Notes: generated from the sequence alone by a model not told the origin. A stretch of DNA of 64,000 nt from an uncultured Collinsella sp. (GCA_959602645.1 CAUGTZ010000001.1:1-64000); one strand, 5' to 3'; counted from the stretch's first letter, positions 26,732 to 35,059 are shown. Numbers and translations: made by a program.

Positions 26732-27214
26732 ATGCCGCGAACGCTCTTTATTGATGCCGACGCCTGCCCGGTCACGCGCGAGTCGATTGACTGCGCGCGG
26801 CGGGCGGGCGTCGCCGTTGTTATCGCCGGCAACAGCACGCAAAACCTGGAACGACACATTCGCCGCGACGACCCGCGCGATGCCGAGCACGCGCGACGCG
26901 GCTTTTGGGTCACGACGCTCGACGTGAGCGTGGGCGCCGACAGCGCCGACTTTGCCATTGTCGAACGCCTGCAGGCGGGCGACGTGGTCGTGACGCAGGA
27001 CATTGGCTTGGCGAGCATGGTGCTCGGGCGCGATGCCGCCGCCATCGGTGTGCGCGGGCGCGTGTACGACAAGGCGACTATCGACATGCAGCTGTTTATT
27101 CGCCACGAGGAAAAGAAGGTACGCCGCGCCGGCGGACGCACTCGCGGTCCGGCAGCATTTACCAGCGAAGACCGCGCCCGCTTTAAACGCAACCTCACCG
27201 AGTTGCTGCACTAA
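26732..27214 (+). CDS. YaiI/YqxD family protein (DUF188)
   Basis: 160-residue protein of the YaiI/YqxD family with a PIN-like nuclease fold. LFIDADACPVTRE at the N-terminus holds conserved acidic residues, and DVVVTQDIGLASMVL and GRVYDKATIDMQL carry the rest of the family core. The biochemical role is not established. Its ATG follows the DUF308 stop codon with no gap, so it depends on coupled translation. A terminator lies directly behind. Confidence 0.9.
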   Translation: MPRTLFIDADACPVTRESIDCARRAGVAVVIAGNSTQNLERHIRRDDPRDAEHARRGFWVTTLDVSVGADSADFAIVERLQAGDVVVTQDIGLASMVLGRDAAAIGVRGRVYDKATIDMQLFIRHEEKKVRRAGGRTRGPAAFTSEDRARFKRNLTELLH

Positions 27215-27216
27215 CC

Positions 27217-27260
27217 AAGGTAGATTTTTGAGACATGCCTAAAATCTACCTTTTTGTTTT
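27217..27260 (+). terminator. Terminator of the DUF308-yaiI pair
   Basis: AAGGTAGATTTT and AAAATCTACCTT form a perfect 12-bp stem with a 12-nt loop, followed by TTTGTTTT. Confidence 0.9.
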
Positions 27261-27294
27261 GAGCGGTGTGAGCGCTCGGAATCCATGGCTCAAC

Positions 27295-27370
27295 AAAAAA
27301 CGGGCTTCAAAATGCCATGCGTCGCCGCATTGCGCAGGCGCTGAGCATGGCTATTTGAAGCCCATTTTTT
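27295..27370. terminator. Bidirectional terminator of the metal exporter gene
   Basis: GGGCTTCAAAATGCCATGC (27302-27320) and GCATGGCTATTTGAAGCCC (27345-27363) form a 19-bp stem with one weak step; six T residues follow on each strand. It lies 9 nt past the exporter stop codon. Confidence 0.85.
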
Positions 27371-27378
27371 AGGCCTAC

Positions 27379-28467
27379 TTAGAGGCCAACGGCGGAGAGG
27401 ATGAGGCCCCAGCCAGCGCCGATGACGTACATCATGATCAGGAACACGGCATTTTCGCGGGCGCTGCGGTTGGTGCGGAACAGCACCAGATAACCCACGC
27501 CGGCGGAAATGAGCGTGCCGGCGAGCATCGGCGCCAGTTGCAGCGCGCCTTCCAGATACAGCTGTGTAATGACCACGCTCGCCGAGCAATTGGGAATCAG
27601 CCCGACAAGCGCCGAACCCAGGACAGCGAGTGTCTCGTTGCCGCGCAGGAACTGCTCGATCGCGGACTCGCCGAACGTCTCGAGCACGGCGACCAGAATC
27701 AGCGTCACCAGAAAAATGAATACCGAGACCTGCACGGTGTGCGAGATCGCACTGCGGATGATCGACAGGACAGGCGTCCCTTCGTGGGAGTGAGAGTGAC
27801 CGTGACCATCATGGTGTTCATGTTCGCCCTCATGACCGTGATCGTGGCCATGTCCGTGTTCGTGCTCGTCCTCGTCTTCATCACAACCGCAATGGTCGCG
27901 CTCGCACAGCTCGTGGATGTGGTCGGCGCTCACGCCTGCCTCGGCCACCTCGTCGATGATGTCACCGCCGCTGTGGTCGTCGTGCGCGCAGTTCACGTGG
28001 GCCGGGTTGGCCGCGGTTCCCAGCACGGTACGGCGAATCGCCGCGTGCGCGCGGGCGTTACGGCGCAGGCCGCGAATGGCAGCGTCCACGATAAAACCCG
28101 TGACCAGTGCGATCAGCGCTTTCGAAGCCAAAAGCATCGCCATAGTCTGCACGGGAACCTGCTCGGCAAGCAACAGCGGCAGCATCTCATCGGAGGTCGA
28201 AAGGAACACCGCCACCAACGTGCCCAAGGTCACGACACGGCCGGCGTACAGCGTTGCTGCCATGGCCGAAAATCCGCACTGCGGCACCATGCCCAGCAGC
28301 GAGCCAACCACGGGACCCGCAGCGCCGGCGCGCTTGATAGCGCCGTTGACGCGGTCGCCCGCAACGTGCTCAAGTGTCTCGAGAGCAAGATACGTCACCA
28401 ACAAAAACGGCACCAGCGACAGCGTGTCCTTGCCGGCGTCGAGCAGAATATCAATCAGTAAATCCAT
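27379..28467 (-). CDS. Putative 10-TM heavy-metal exporter (ArsP_2 type)
   Basis: 362-residue membrane protein made of two similar halves of about five segments, each with a P-x-C motif (GMVPQCGFSAMAATLYAGR near residue 60 and GLIPNCSASVVITQLYLEG near 285). This matches the ArsP_2 family of putative manganese/heavy-metal exporters. Between the halves lies a cytoplasmic loop of about 75 residues very rich in His, Asp and Glu (HEHGHGHDHGHEGEHEHHDG), which probably binds divalent metal. Substrate is inferred, not shown. AAAGG lies about 10 nt before the ATG. Confidence 0.82.
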   Translation of the reverse strand: MDLLIDILLDAGKDTLSLVPFLLVTYLALETLEHVAGDRVNGAIKRAGAAGPVVGSLLGMVPQCGFSAMAATLYAGRVVTLGTLVAVFLSTSDEMLPLLLAEQVPVQTMAMLLASKALIALVTGFIVDAAIRGLRRNARAHAAIRRTVLGTAANPAHVNCAHDDHSGGDIIDEVAEAGVSADHIHELCERDHCGCDEDEDEHEHGHGHDHGHEGEHEHHDGHGHSHSHEGTPVLSIIRSAISHTVQVSVFIFLVTLILVAVLETFGESAIEQFLRGNETLAVLGSALVGLIPNCSASVVITQLYLEGALQLAPMLAGTLISAGVGYLVLFRTNRSARENAVFLIMMYVIGAGWGLILSAVGL

Positions 28468-28638
28468 GACGGATGGAACCTTTCGTGTCTTTCGGCAGCA
28501 TTGTAAAAGTCCTAGCGGTCAACTAGGGTATTGTAGTTGTCCCGGGCGCGGTGCCAATAGTTGCCTATGGTAAACTATCATCTCGCCATAACTCAGTAAC
28601 CTCGAGCCGCACAACGCGGCCCGTCCAAGGAGTAGCAT

Positions 28639-29607
28639 ATGAACGTATCGCAAGCACTCGAATACGAGCGCCAGCCGTTTATCCCCATGTTTATCTACGG
28701 CGACCACGGCGCCATGGAGTCCGAGCGCCAGAAGGGCGAGGAGGCCCTCAAGGTGCTCGAGACCGAGTACTTTACCGCCGAGGGCGACCCCGGCTTCGAC
28801 TTTGCCACCGTGCGCGACCTGGCCGACCGCAACCGCGACCTGTGCGACCAGATTGGCGAGGCGCGTCTGCGCAACGTGACGCCCGCGACGCTCTCGCGCG
28901 GCCTGTCCGATGCCGACACCTGCGCCGCCATCGGCAAGATGCAAAAGCGCACCGCCGCGTCCGTTATGCGCGAAATCCGCGGCGACCGCGACGCGCTCGG
29001 CGTGGCCTACGCCCGCAAGCCCATCCAGGGCACCGTGCTCGGTATCGACATCGAGACCACCGGCCGTGCACCCGAGCGCGGCTATATCATCAACGTGGGC
29101 TGGGAGATCATGGAGCTCACCAGCGACGCCGTCCCGCATGACGCCGAGGCACACTACTGTGGCCTGCCCGACATCTACCGCGGCGAGGATGTGCCGTTGT
29201 CGAATATCCACCACATCACCTGGGACGACATCGACGGCAAAAAGCCGTTCCGCGAGAACAAAGAGCTGCAAAAGCAGCTGCTCAAGCTTATGAAGAAGTA
29301 CCCGTACATGGCACACAACGCCGCCTTTGAGGACAGCTGGTTCAAGATCCACCTGGACGGCTACGCCGAGGCACGCCGCGCCGGCAAGATCATCGTCATC
29401 GACTCGCGCCAGATCTGCCGCAGCCTGGACGCCGACGTGCGCTCGCTCCCCCGCGAGTCCGCCCCAGCCGCGCTCGAGAACTGGGCGCGCCGCCGTGGAA
29501 CCCTCGCCGCCGACGCCAACGAGCAGCACCTGGGCTTGGACGACACCGACCTCATGCTCCGCACGGTACAGGCCGAGTTCAACCTCAAGAACCTGTTTGC
29601 GAAATAA
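28639..29607 (+). CDS. DEDD-family 3'-5' exonuclease domain protein
   Basis: 322 residues. An N-terminal helical part of about 130 residues has no recognised family; the C-terminal part is a DnaQ-like exonuclease: GIDIETTGR (Exo I, about residue 135), AHNAAFEDSW (Exo II, about 224) and HLGLDDTDLM (Exo III, about 294), with the histidine of the DEDDh type. Probable role in DNA or RNA trimming. AAGGAG is 7 nt before the ATG. A hairpin at 29673 ends the unit. Confidence 0.82.
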   Translation: MNVSQALEYERQPFIPMFIYGDHGAMESERQKGEEALKVLETEYFTAEGDPGFDFATVRDLADRNRDLCDQIGEARLRNVTPATLSRGLSDADTCAAIGKMQKRTAASVMREIRGDRDALGVAYARKPIQGTVLGIDIETTGRAPERGYIINVGWEIMELTSDAVPHDAEAHYCGLPDIYRGEDVPLSNIHHITWDDIDGKKPFRENKELQKQLLKLMKKYPYMAHNAAFEDSWFKIHLDGYAEARRAGKIIVIDSRQICRSLDADVRSLPRESAPAALENWARRRGTLAADANEQHLGLDDTDLMLRTVQAEFNLKNLFAK

Positions 29608-29672
29608 CCGATCCATCTGCGGGAGCGCCTGCCAGGCACAGTGCAATCCGTCTGGACGCACCGGCACGCAGT

Positions 29673-29708
29673 AAACTAGGGCGCAGTCTTATGGCTGCAC
29701 CCTAGTTT
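29673..29708. terminator. Hairpin behind the exonuclease gene
   Basis: AAACTAGGGCGCAG and CTGCACCCTAGTTT pair over 14 positions with one mismatch and an 8-nt loop. T tract weak. Confidence 0.6.
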
Positions 29709-29756
29709 GCATCAAAACGAGCAAATTCGCGTGCTTCACATAGTCGGCAGGTTGGC

Positions 29757-29947
29757 CCACCTACATTTTTCGAGTTGTTCGGCCAGCTGAACCACTAGTC
29801 AAGGCCCCTTGAACCGCAATCGAGCGCTATAGTCGCCCCAATTTCGCAACCAAGCCCTATAAATCTACCTGAATCAATTCGAATAGGACGTTGCGATCGC
29901 ACCATTCGTATAGGATAAGGCCGAATAACTCAAATTATGTTGGTGAG
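29757..29947. mobile_element. Inverted-repeat element A beside the accessory gene
   Basis: CACCTACATTTTTCGAGTTG followed by TTCGGCC (from 29759) and an imperfect inverted partner, GGCCGAATAACTCAAATTAT followed by GTTGG (29919-29943), enclose about 135 bp without a gene. Element B at 31386-31604 has the same ends but a different interior. The two bracket the gene at 30160. Confidence 0.5.
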
Positions 29948-30159
29948 GCATCTGAGCGGTCGGCAAAAACGCTTAGAAGCTACGAATCCGCAACTAAAGT
30001 TCACCAAAATGGGGCAGCCGACAGAAACCTCCCCAGCCGAAGCTGCCCCCCTCAATACGACAGCTCAAAAACCCACCGTTCGCAGAAGATAAGCCGCGCC
30101 CCAATACCGTTGCCCGAAGTTTCGAGCGTATATGGCGTCCGCTATGCCATCATGCGCGT
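29948..30159. other. Leader region of the accessory gene
   Basis: Contains a hairpin GGGGCAGC/GCTGCCCC at 30011-30049 with a 23-nt loop. No gene supported. Confidence 0.4.
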
Positions 30160-31368
30160 ATGGGAATCGTTCTGTCACATACCACGGCACGCGCTGTATA
30201 CCAAACAGTCAACTCGCTCGCAAGCCACGCGACCGATCCCATATCTATGGAAAAGATCAAGGTGTCTGCGCCGACCACGTCCAACCTGGAAGCGGCGCGA
30301 GCATGGCTCAACAGAAAGAATGTCGATTCTGAAAGCATCCATGTGCTGACGTTTTCCAATAATGCCAAAAGGCACCGCAAGGGCTGCATCTGCCACTGCA
30401 CGCGCTATACGTTTGATGCAGAAAGCTACCTAGAACTCGAGCCGAACGTCTACATCGTCGATATCAAGCTGTGCGCGTTAGAAGCAGCAGCCGACCTCAA
30501 CCTTTCGGAGCTCGTTGAGTATTACTTTGAAATCTGCGGCTCCTACGCGTTTGGAACGTCCGACGAAACTCAATATCGCGAGCGCCCAGCCCTAACCAGC
30601 GTTGAAGAGCTCAGAGCCTTCTTTTCAGAGGCATCGGGGTATCGTGGATCTAATAAAGCACTTAAGGCACTTTCTTATGTACGCGAAGGCTGTCGCTCCC
30701 CACTCGAAACGGCGTTTGTCATGATGCTGACAATGCCCAAGTCAATGGGTGGCTTAGCCATACGCGTTATCAAAACGGACTATCCGATCCCAGTCCCCAA
30801 AAGATACGCCGCCCTAACGCGACGGACGGTTTTCTACCTCGACGCGCTGCTCGAAAATTCGATGACCGATATCGAATACAACGGCTTTTACCACGACGAG
30901 CCCGAACAGCAATCAATTGACGAGGAACGCCGAAACACGCTGCGAAACATGGGATATGCCGTTATCACAGTTAGTCGTCATTCGTTTTTCAAGCAGTCCG
31001 CTTTTAGGCGGGTCATGGAAGCGATTCGCATTCGCGAGAAGATATGGCCCGGTCGACTCCCGGATAACTTCGCCATCCTGCAAGAAACTCTTCGTCAATT
31101 TGTCTTGCGGCGCTACTTCGAATACGGTCGCCGCGTCCTGGAGACACTCAAAGAAGAAGAGGCCGCCAAGCGCGAAATTGCAAGCCAATATCCGCAAGCT
31201 GATGACCCGAGCATCAACGATGTGCCAGAACCCGACGACATGCAACACGTCGGGGCCCTTGCTGAGGAAATCAATGGGCCTTGGGAATGCGACATGTTCG
31301 CAAAAATCGATGAAAACCGCACAGAAGACGACACGATTATTGATCTAATTGAGAATTCGCTCTTCTAA
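30160..31368 (+). CDS. AbiEi-like / restriction-endonuclease-fold accessory protein (copy 2)
   Basis: 402-residue paralogue of the protein at 20667. N-terminal VLSHTTARAVYQ fits the helix-turn-helix-like start of AbiEi-type proteins; ESIHVLTF and NVYIVDIKLCALEAAADL follow. The nuclease-like half starts SPLETAFVMMLTM, then shows VFYLDALLENS, DIEYNGFYHDE and RRNTLRNMGYAVITVSRHSF, giving a D...E-x-x-x-x-H-like pattern similar to Vsr/DUF559 folds. A ~90-residue C-terminal extension is acidic. No good ribosome binding site. Both flanks carry inverted-repeat elements and the coding GC is lower than for housekeeping neighbours, so horizontal gain is likely. A defence role is a guess. Confidence 0.6.
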   Translation: MGIVLSHTTARAVYQTVNSLASHATDPISMEKIKVSAPTTSNLEAARAWLNRKNVDSESIHVLTFSNNAKRHRKGCICHCTRYTFDAESYLELEPNVYIVDIKLCALEAAADLNLSELVEYYFEICGSYAFGTSDETQYRERPALTSVEELRAFFSEASGYRGSNKALKALSYVREGCRSPLETAFVMMLTMPKSMGGLAIRVIKTDYPIPVPKRYAALTRRTVFYLDALLENSMTDIEYNGFYHDEPEQQSIDEERRNTLRNMGYAVITVSRHSFFKQSAFRRVMEAIRIREKIWPGRLPDNFAILQETLRQFVLRRYFEYGRRVLETLKEEEAAKREIASQYPQADDPSINDVPEPDDMQHVGALAEEINGPWECDMFAKIDENRTEDDTIIDLIENSLF

Positions 31369-31385
31369 AGGCGATCTCTGCGGAT

Positions 31386-31604
31386 GTCCACCTACATTTT
31401 TCGACTTATTCGGCCACCGATGTGCCAGATTGGCTGCAGCAATGCTCAATATAACTTTAGATAAAACTGATTCTGCAGGAACTCCCGTAGAGGAAGAACT
31501 GATTCTCGCTGTATTTAACACGATAAAGTACAAATATGAACAGTCCTAATGCTTCTCAAGGTGGCTTTCTTAGCATGCTGGCCGAACATCTCGAAATATG
31601 TTGG
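31386..31604. mobile_element. Inverted-repeat element B beside the accessory gene
   Basis: CACCTACATTTTTCGACTTA followed by TTCGGCCA (from 31387) and an inverted partner, CTGGCCGAACATCTCGAAAT followed by ATG (31578-31600), bound about 165 bp. Interior differs from element A. A short frame inside (to 31549) is probably chance. Confidence 0.5.
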
Positions 31605-31683
31605 CGAGCATTGCGTCGATGTCTCCCAACCCGCAGAAAATCGCAGAGGCGGCAAGCAGTCATCGAAGTTAACGTAAATTGTA

Positions 31684-31744
31684 TTGACATATGAACATGC
31701 GCTCATATAATCGGAAGTAATTTATATGAGCGCATGTTCATATG
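31684..31744 (+). promoter_or_regulatory. Promoter and twin ArsR operator of the metal operon
   Basis: Perfect -35 TTGACA (31684-31689) and perfect -10 TATAAT (31706-31711) are 16 bp apart. A perfect 23-bp inverted repeat overlaps them: left arm 31688-31710 containing ATATGAACATGCGCTCATAT, right arm 31722-31744, spacer 11 bp. Each arm is itself a 12-2-12-like ArsR/SmtB operator. The repressor would cover both promoter boxes and the start of the transcript. Confidence 0.9.
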
Positions 31745-31757
31745 AAAGGATGTTGCA

Positions 31758-32123
31758 ATGAGCAGCCACGCTGATGAAACAAAGACCGGCATCGAGGCCA
31801 CCGAGCCGATCGTCCCCACCACCTGCTCGCCCGAGGACCTTCCCGACGAGGAGCTGTTGTACGACCTGGCCGACCTGTTCAAGGTCTTCAGCGACACCAC
31901 ACGCATCAAGATCCTCTATGCCCTCATGGGCCGCGAGCTCTGCGTGGCCGACATCGCCGAGGCGACCGCAACCTCGCAGTCGGCAGTATCGCACCAGCTG
32001 CGCACGCTTAAGCAGTCGCACCTGGTCAAGTTCCGCCGCGACGGCCGCAACATTCTCTACTCGCTCGCCGACGATCACGTCTACACCATGCTTAACCAGG
32101 GCATGAGCCATATCTGCGAATAG
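31758..32123 (+). CDS. ArsR/SmtB-family metal-sensing repressor
   Basis: 121-residue winged-helix repressor that should leave its operator when metal binds. LCVADIAEATATSQSAVSHQ is the recognition region. The C-terminal helix has D-x-H followed 11 residues on by H-x-x-E (LADDHVYTMLN...SHICE), the alpha-5 zinc/cadmium site of SmtB/CzrA. The alpha-3N cysteine pair of CadC is not complete (ELCVADIA), so zinc-type sensing is favoured. AAAGGATG lies 5-8 nt before the ATG. First gene of the arsR-hma-ATPase operon. Confidence 0.92.
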   Translation: MSSHADETKTGIEATEPIVPTTCSPEDLPDEELLYDLADLFKVFSDTTRIKILYALMGRELCVADIAEATATSQSAVSHQLRTLKQSHLVKFRRDGRNILYSLADDHVYTMLNQGMSHICE

Positions 32124-32186
32124 CAATCACCCACGGTATCAGCGCGGCCGGCACCCAGACCGCTAACACAGGGAAAGGAACCCACC

Positions 32187-32405
32187 ATGAAAAAGCAGTT
32201 TAAGCTCGACGAGATCGATTGCGCCAACTGCGCGCGCGAGCTTCAGGACGAACTTGCCAAGCTCGAGGGCGTCAAGTCCGTTTCGGGCAACTTTATGACC
32301 CAGAAGCTGACGCTCGAGGCCGACGACGCCAAGTTCGACGAGGTCCTGGACCGCGTCGTTGAGTTCACCGCCGACGCCGAGCCGGACTGCGAGATCATTC
32401 TCTAA
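32187..32405 (+). CDS. Free-standing heavy-metal-associated (HMA) domain protein
   Basis: 72-residue ferredoxin-fold metallochaperone. The metal site is DCANCARELQ (CxxC at residues 11-14) on the first loop, followed by a normal HMA pattern to residue 72. In most Zn/Cd ATPases this domain is fused to the pump's N-terminus; here it is a separate gene between the sensor and the pump, so it probably delivers metal to the pump. AAAGGAA lies about 8 nt upstream of the ATG. Confidence 0.92.
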   Translation: MKKQFKLDEIDCANCARELQDELAKLEGVKSVSGNFMTQKLTLEADDAKFDEVLDRVVEFTADAEPDCEIIL

Positions 32406-32462
32406 CCCGCGCATACGTTGACCCGCGAGGCCGCGCTTGCCGCGGCCTTTGCTCGCGAAATT

Positions 32463-32482
32463 ATATGAGCGAGTGTTTATAA
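32463..32482 (+). promoter_or_regulatory. Second ArsR-type operator before the ATPase
   Basis: ATATGAGCGAGTGTTTAT closely matches the right arm of the arsR operator (ATATGAGCGCATGTTCAT). It lies 23 nt before the ATPase ATG and suggests an internal regulated promoter. Confidence 0.6.
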
Positions 32483-32504
32483 ACTCAAATGAGAGGTTTG
32501 AATC

Positions 32505-34457
32505 ATGACAGCCGCCGATCCCAAAAAGAAAAAGAAGAAGCGCAAGAAGAAAGAGTCCCTTGAGCATAAGCGCAACCGCATCCTGGTAGCACTGGGCATT
32601 TTTGCCGTTGTTTATGCCCTCGACGAGCTCGGCGCCCTCGCTATCGCATTTGGGGAGCCCGGCAACATCTACGCCAGCTTTGTGCTGTTCCTCGTGCCGT
32701 TTTTGATTGCCGGCTACGACGTACTGCAAAAGGCATTCAATAACATCCGCCGCGGCAAGGCCTTCGACGAGAGCTTCCTCATGGCCGTCGCGACCATCGG
32801 CGCGTTTGCCATGGTGCTCTTCCCCGACACCGACCCGCACATGGCCGAAGGCGCCGCTGTCATGCTGTTCTACCAGGTCGGCGAGTTGTTCCAGGCATAC
32901 GCCGTGGGCAAGAGCCGCAAGTCGATCAGTGCCATGATGGACATCGCGCCCGACTACGCTAACGTCGAGCAAGCCGACGGCACACTCGAACAGGTCTTCC
33001 CCGATGACATCGCCGTCGGCACCGTGATCGTGGTCAAGCCCGGCGAGCGCGTGCCTATCGACGGCGTCATCGTCGAGGGCGAAACCCAGCTCGACACCGC
33101 CGCACTCACGGGCGAGTCGGTCCCCCGCCCGGCCAAGACCGGCGACGATATCATCAGCGGTTGCATCAACATGACGGGCCTCATCCACGTGCGCACCATC
33201 AAGCCCTTTGGCGAGTCAACCGTCGCGCGTGTTCTGGAGCTCGTGGAGAATGCCAGCGAAAAGAAGGCGCGCACCGAGAACTTCATCACGCGCTTTGCCC
33301 GCGTCTACACACCCGCCGTCACTGGCGCTGCCGCGGTGCTCGCGCTTGGCGGCGGCCTGGTGACCGGCGCTTGGTCCGATTGGATCCTGCGCGGCCTGAC
33401 CTTCCTGGTCGTCAGCTGCCCGTGCGCCCTCGTGATCAGCGTACCGTTGAGTTTCTTTGGCGGCATCGGCGGCGCGTCCAAGCTGGGCGTTCTCATCAAG
33501 GGCTCCAACTACCTCGAGACGCTCGCCGACGTGGACACCATCGTCTTCGACAAAACGGGCACCCTCACCAACGGCACGTTCTCAGTCGTCGCGGTGCACC
33601 CCGAGGCTGGCTATACCGAGCAGTCGCTGCTCGAAGTCGCAGCCCTTGCTGAGTCGTTCTCCGATCACCCCATCGCGCAGTCCGTGCGCGACGCCTACCA
33701 GGGCGAGGTCGACCCCAAGCGCGTGAGCGACTCCGCCAACGACGCGGGCCACGGCGTGACGGCAACCATCGACGGCAAGCACGTCGTCGTTGGCAACGCC
33801 AAGATGCTCGCCGCGGCCGGCGTTGAAGCACCGGACTGTGAGGTTGTCGGCACGATCCTCCACGTGCTCGTTGACGGCGTGTACGCCGGCCACATCGTGA
33901 TTGCAGACACCGTTAAGGCCGATGCGGAGCAAACGATTCGCGACCTGCATGCCGCCGGTATCAACCGCACCGTCATGCTCACGGGCGACCGCGAGGAGGT
34001 TGCAGCGTCTGTGGCCAAGCAACTCGGTCTCGACGAGTTCCACGCGCAGCTCCTGCCGGGCGACAAGGTCGAGCGCGTTGAGGCGCTACTCGCGGCCGAA
34101 AGTGGCAAGGGCAAGCTCGCCTTTGTCGGCGACGGTATCAACGACGCTCCTGTGCTTACGCGCGCCGATGTGGGCATTGCCATGGGCGCCATGGGCTCCG
34201 ACGCCGCGATCGAGGCCGCCGACGTGGTGCTGATGGACGACAAGCCGTCCAACATTTCCCGCGCGATCCGCGTGGCGCGCAAGACCATGACGATCGTTTG
34301 GCAGAACATCATCTTTGCACTGGGCATTAAGCTGCTGATTCTGGTGCTCGCGGCGCTGGGCATCGCCAGTATGTGGCTTGCCGTCTTTGGCGACGTGGGC
34401 GTGGCGATCATCGCCATCCTGAACGCCATGCGCGCGATGGGTGTCAAGAACCTGTAG
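32505..34457 (+). CDS. Zn/Cd-type P1B ATPase metal exporter
   Basis: 650-residue heavy-metal pump that exports soft divalent metals at the cost of ATP. Order of features: Lys-rich cytoplasmic N-terminus with no HMA domain, membrane pairs, actuator TGES, SCPCAL in membrane segment 6, FDKTGTLTNG phosphorylation site, SDHPIAQS (HP motif), GDGINDAPVL. The last helices hold GIKLLIL and FGDVG, the Lys and Asp typical of zinc/cadmium/lead pumps (ZntA/CadA). GAGAGG precedes the ATG by 9 nt. Third gene of the arsR-hma-ATPase operon, with its own operator-like site upstream. Confidence 0.93.
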   Translation: MTAADPKKKKKKRKKKESLEHKRNRILVALGIFAVVYALDELGALAIAFGEPGNIYASFVLFLVPFLIAGYDVLQKAFNNIRRGKAFDESFLMAVATIGAFAMVLFPDTDPHMAEGAAVMLFYQVGELFQAYAVGKSRKSISAMMDIAPDYANVEQADGTLEQVFPDDIAVGTVIVVKPGERVPIDGVIVEGETQLDTAALTGESVPRPAKTGDDIISGCINMTGLIHVRTIKPFGESTVARVLELVENASEKKARTENFITRFARVYTPAVTGAAAVLALGGGLVTGAWSDWILRGLTFLVVSCPCALVISVPLSFFGGIGGASKLGVLIKGSNYLETLADVDTIVFDKTGTLTNGTFSVVAVHPEAGYTEQSLLEVAALAESFSDHPIAQSVRDAYQGEVDPKRVSDSANDAGHGVTATIDGKHVVVGNAKMLAAAGVEAPDCEVVGTILHVLVDGVYAGHIVIADTVKADAEQTIRDLHAAGINRTVMLTGDREEVAASVAKQLGLDEFHAQLLPGDKVERVEALLAAESGKGKLAFVGDGINDAPVLTRADVGIAMGAMGSDAAIEAADVVLMDDKPSNISRAIRVARKTMTIVWQNIIFALGIKLLILVLAALGIASMWLAVFGDVGVAIIAILNAMRAMGVKNL

Positions 34458-34473
34458 CGCCTGTGGTCCCTCC

Positions 34474-34603
34474 GGCCGGGACCGGGCTTGGTTTTGAAAA
34501 CGTCCTCGACCAATGAAGCGCCCCCGTTCTGCTCCTTCGGAGCTACGAACGGGGGCGCTTCTGGTCTGCGGAGTGTTTTCAAAAACCAAGCCCGGTCCCG
34601 GCC
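34474..34603. repeat. Nested long palindrome behind the ATPase
   Basis: Outer arms of 28-29 bp (34474-34501 and 34575-34603, starting GGCCGGGACCGGGCTTGG) match with one extra T. Inside them AAGCGCCCCCGTTC and GAACGGGGGCGCTT (34516-34529, 34547-34560) form a second perfect hairpin. It lies between convergent genes and probably terminates both ways. Confidence 0.8.
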
Positions 34604-34681
34604 TGCGGTAACGTTGCTGGCGGTTCTTGGGCATCGCTTGGTGGCGGGGTTCCTTGTCTGAGTTGGACTTGGTTGGCGGGG

Positions 34682-35059
34682 CTACTGGTCCCGGTCGCTG
34701 TCCCGTCCCAGCATCGCCCTCAGCTTCTCAAAGCTTTCCTCGCTCAGGCAGTGCTCCATGTGGCAGCCCTCTTGCGACGCGACCTCAGCCGAAACACCCG
34801 CGTCCTCTAGCAGCCCCACGAAAAAGCAGTGACGCTCCCACATTTGACGAGCGACCTCCAGACCCCGCTTTGTCAGATGAACATCTCGTTTGCCCATTTC
34901 GACATAGCCGTTGCTTTCCAACGTCGCCATGGCCTTGGAAACGCTCGCCTTAGTTACGCCGAGGTACTCCGCAACGTCAATCGAGCGCACGATGCCCTGA
35001 CGTTCCGACAGAACGTAGATCGATTCGAGATAGTCTTCTCCGGATTCACGTAGGGCCAT
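34682..35059 (-). CDS. DtxR/MntR-family metal-dependent regulator
   Basis: 125-residue regulator with an N-terminal winged helix (ESGEDYLESIYVLSERQG, then SIDVAEYLGVTKASVSKAM) and the short metal-binding/dimerisation domain (ERHCFFVGLLEDAGVSAEVA, CHMEHCLSEESF). It lacks the SH3-like C-terminal domain, as in MntR. Likely controls manganese or iron uptake. ATG at 35059 has AAAGGCGG 4-5 nt upstream. The gene's upstream region carries a 13-bp inverted repeat that may be the operator. No transporter is adjacent. Confidence 0.9.
   Translation of the reverse strand: MALRESGEDYLESIYVLSERQGIVRSIDVAEYLGVTKASVSKAMATLESNGYVEMGKRDVHLTKRGLEVARQMWERHCFFVGLLEDAGVSAEVASQEGCHMEHCLSEESFEKLRAMLGRDSDRDQ

Noticed and set aside
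31349..31549. 66-codon frame behind the accessory gene
   Set aside because: It overlaps the end of the upstream gene and lies across inverted-repeat element B; no start signal.
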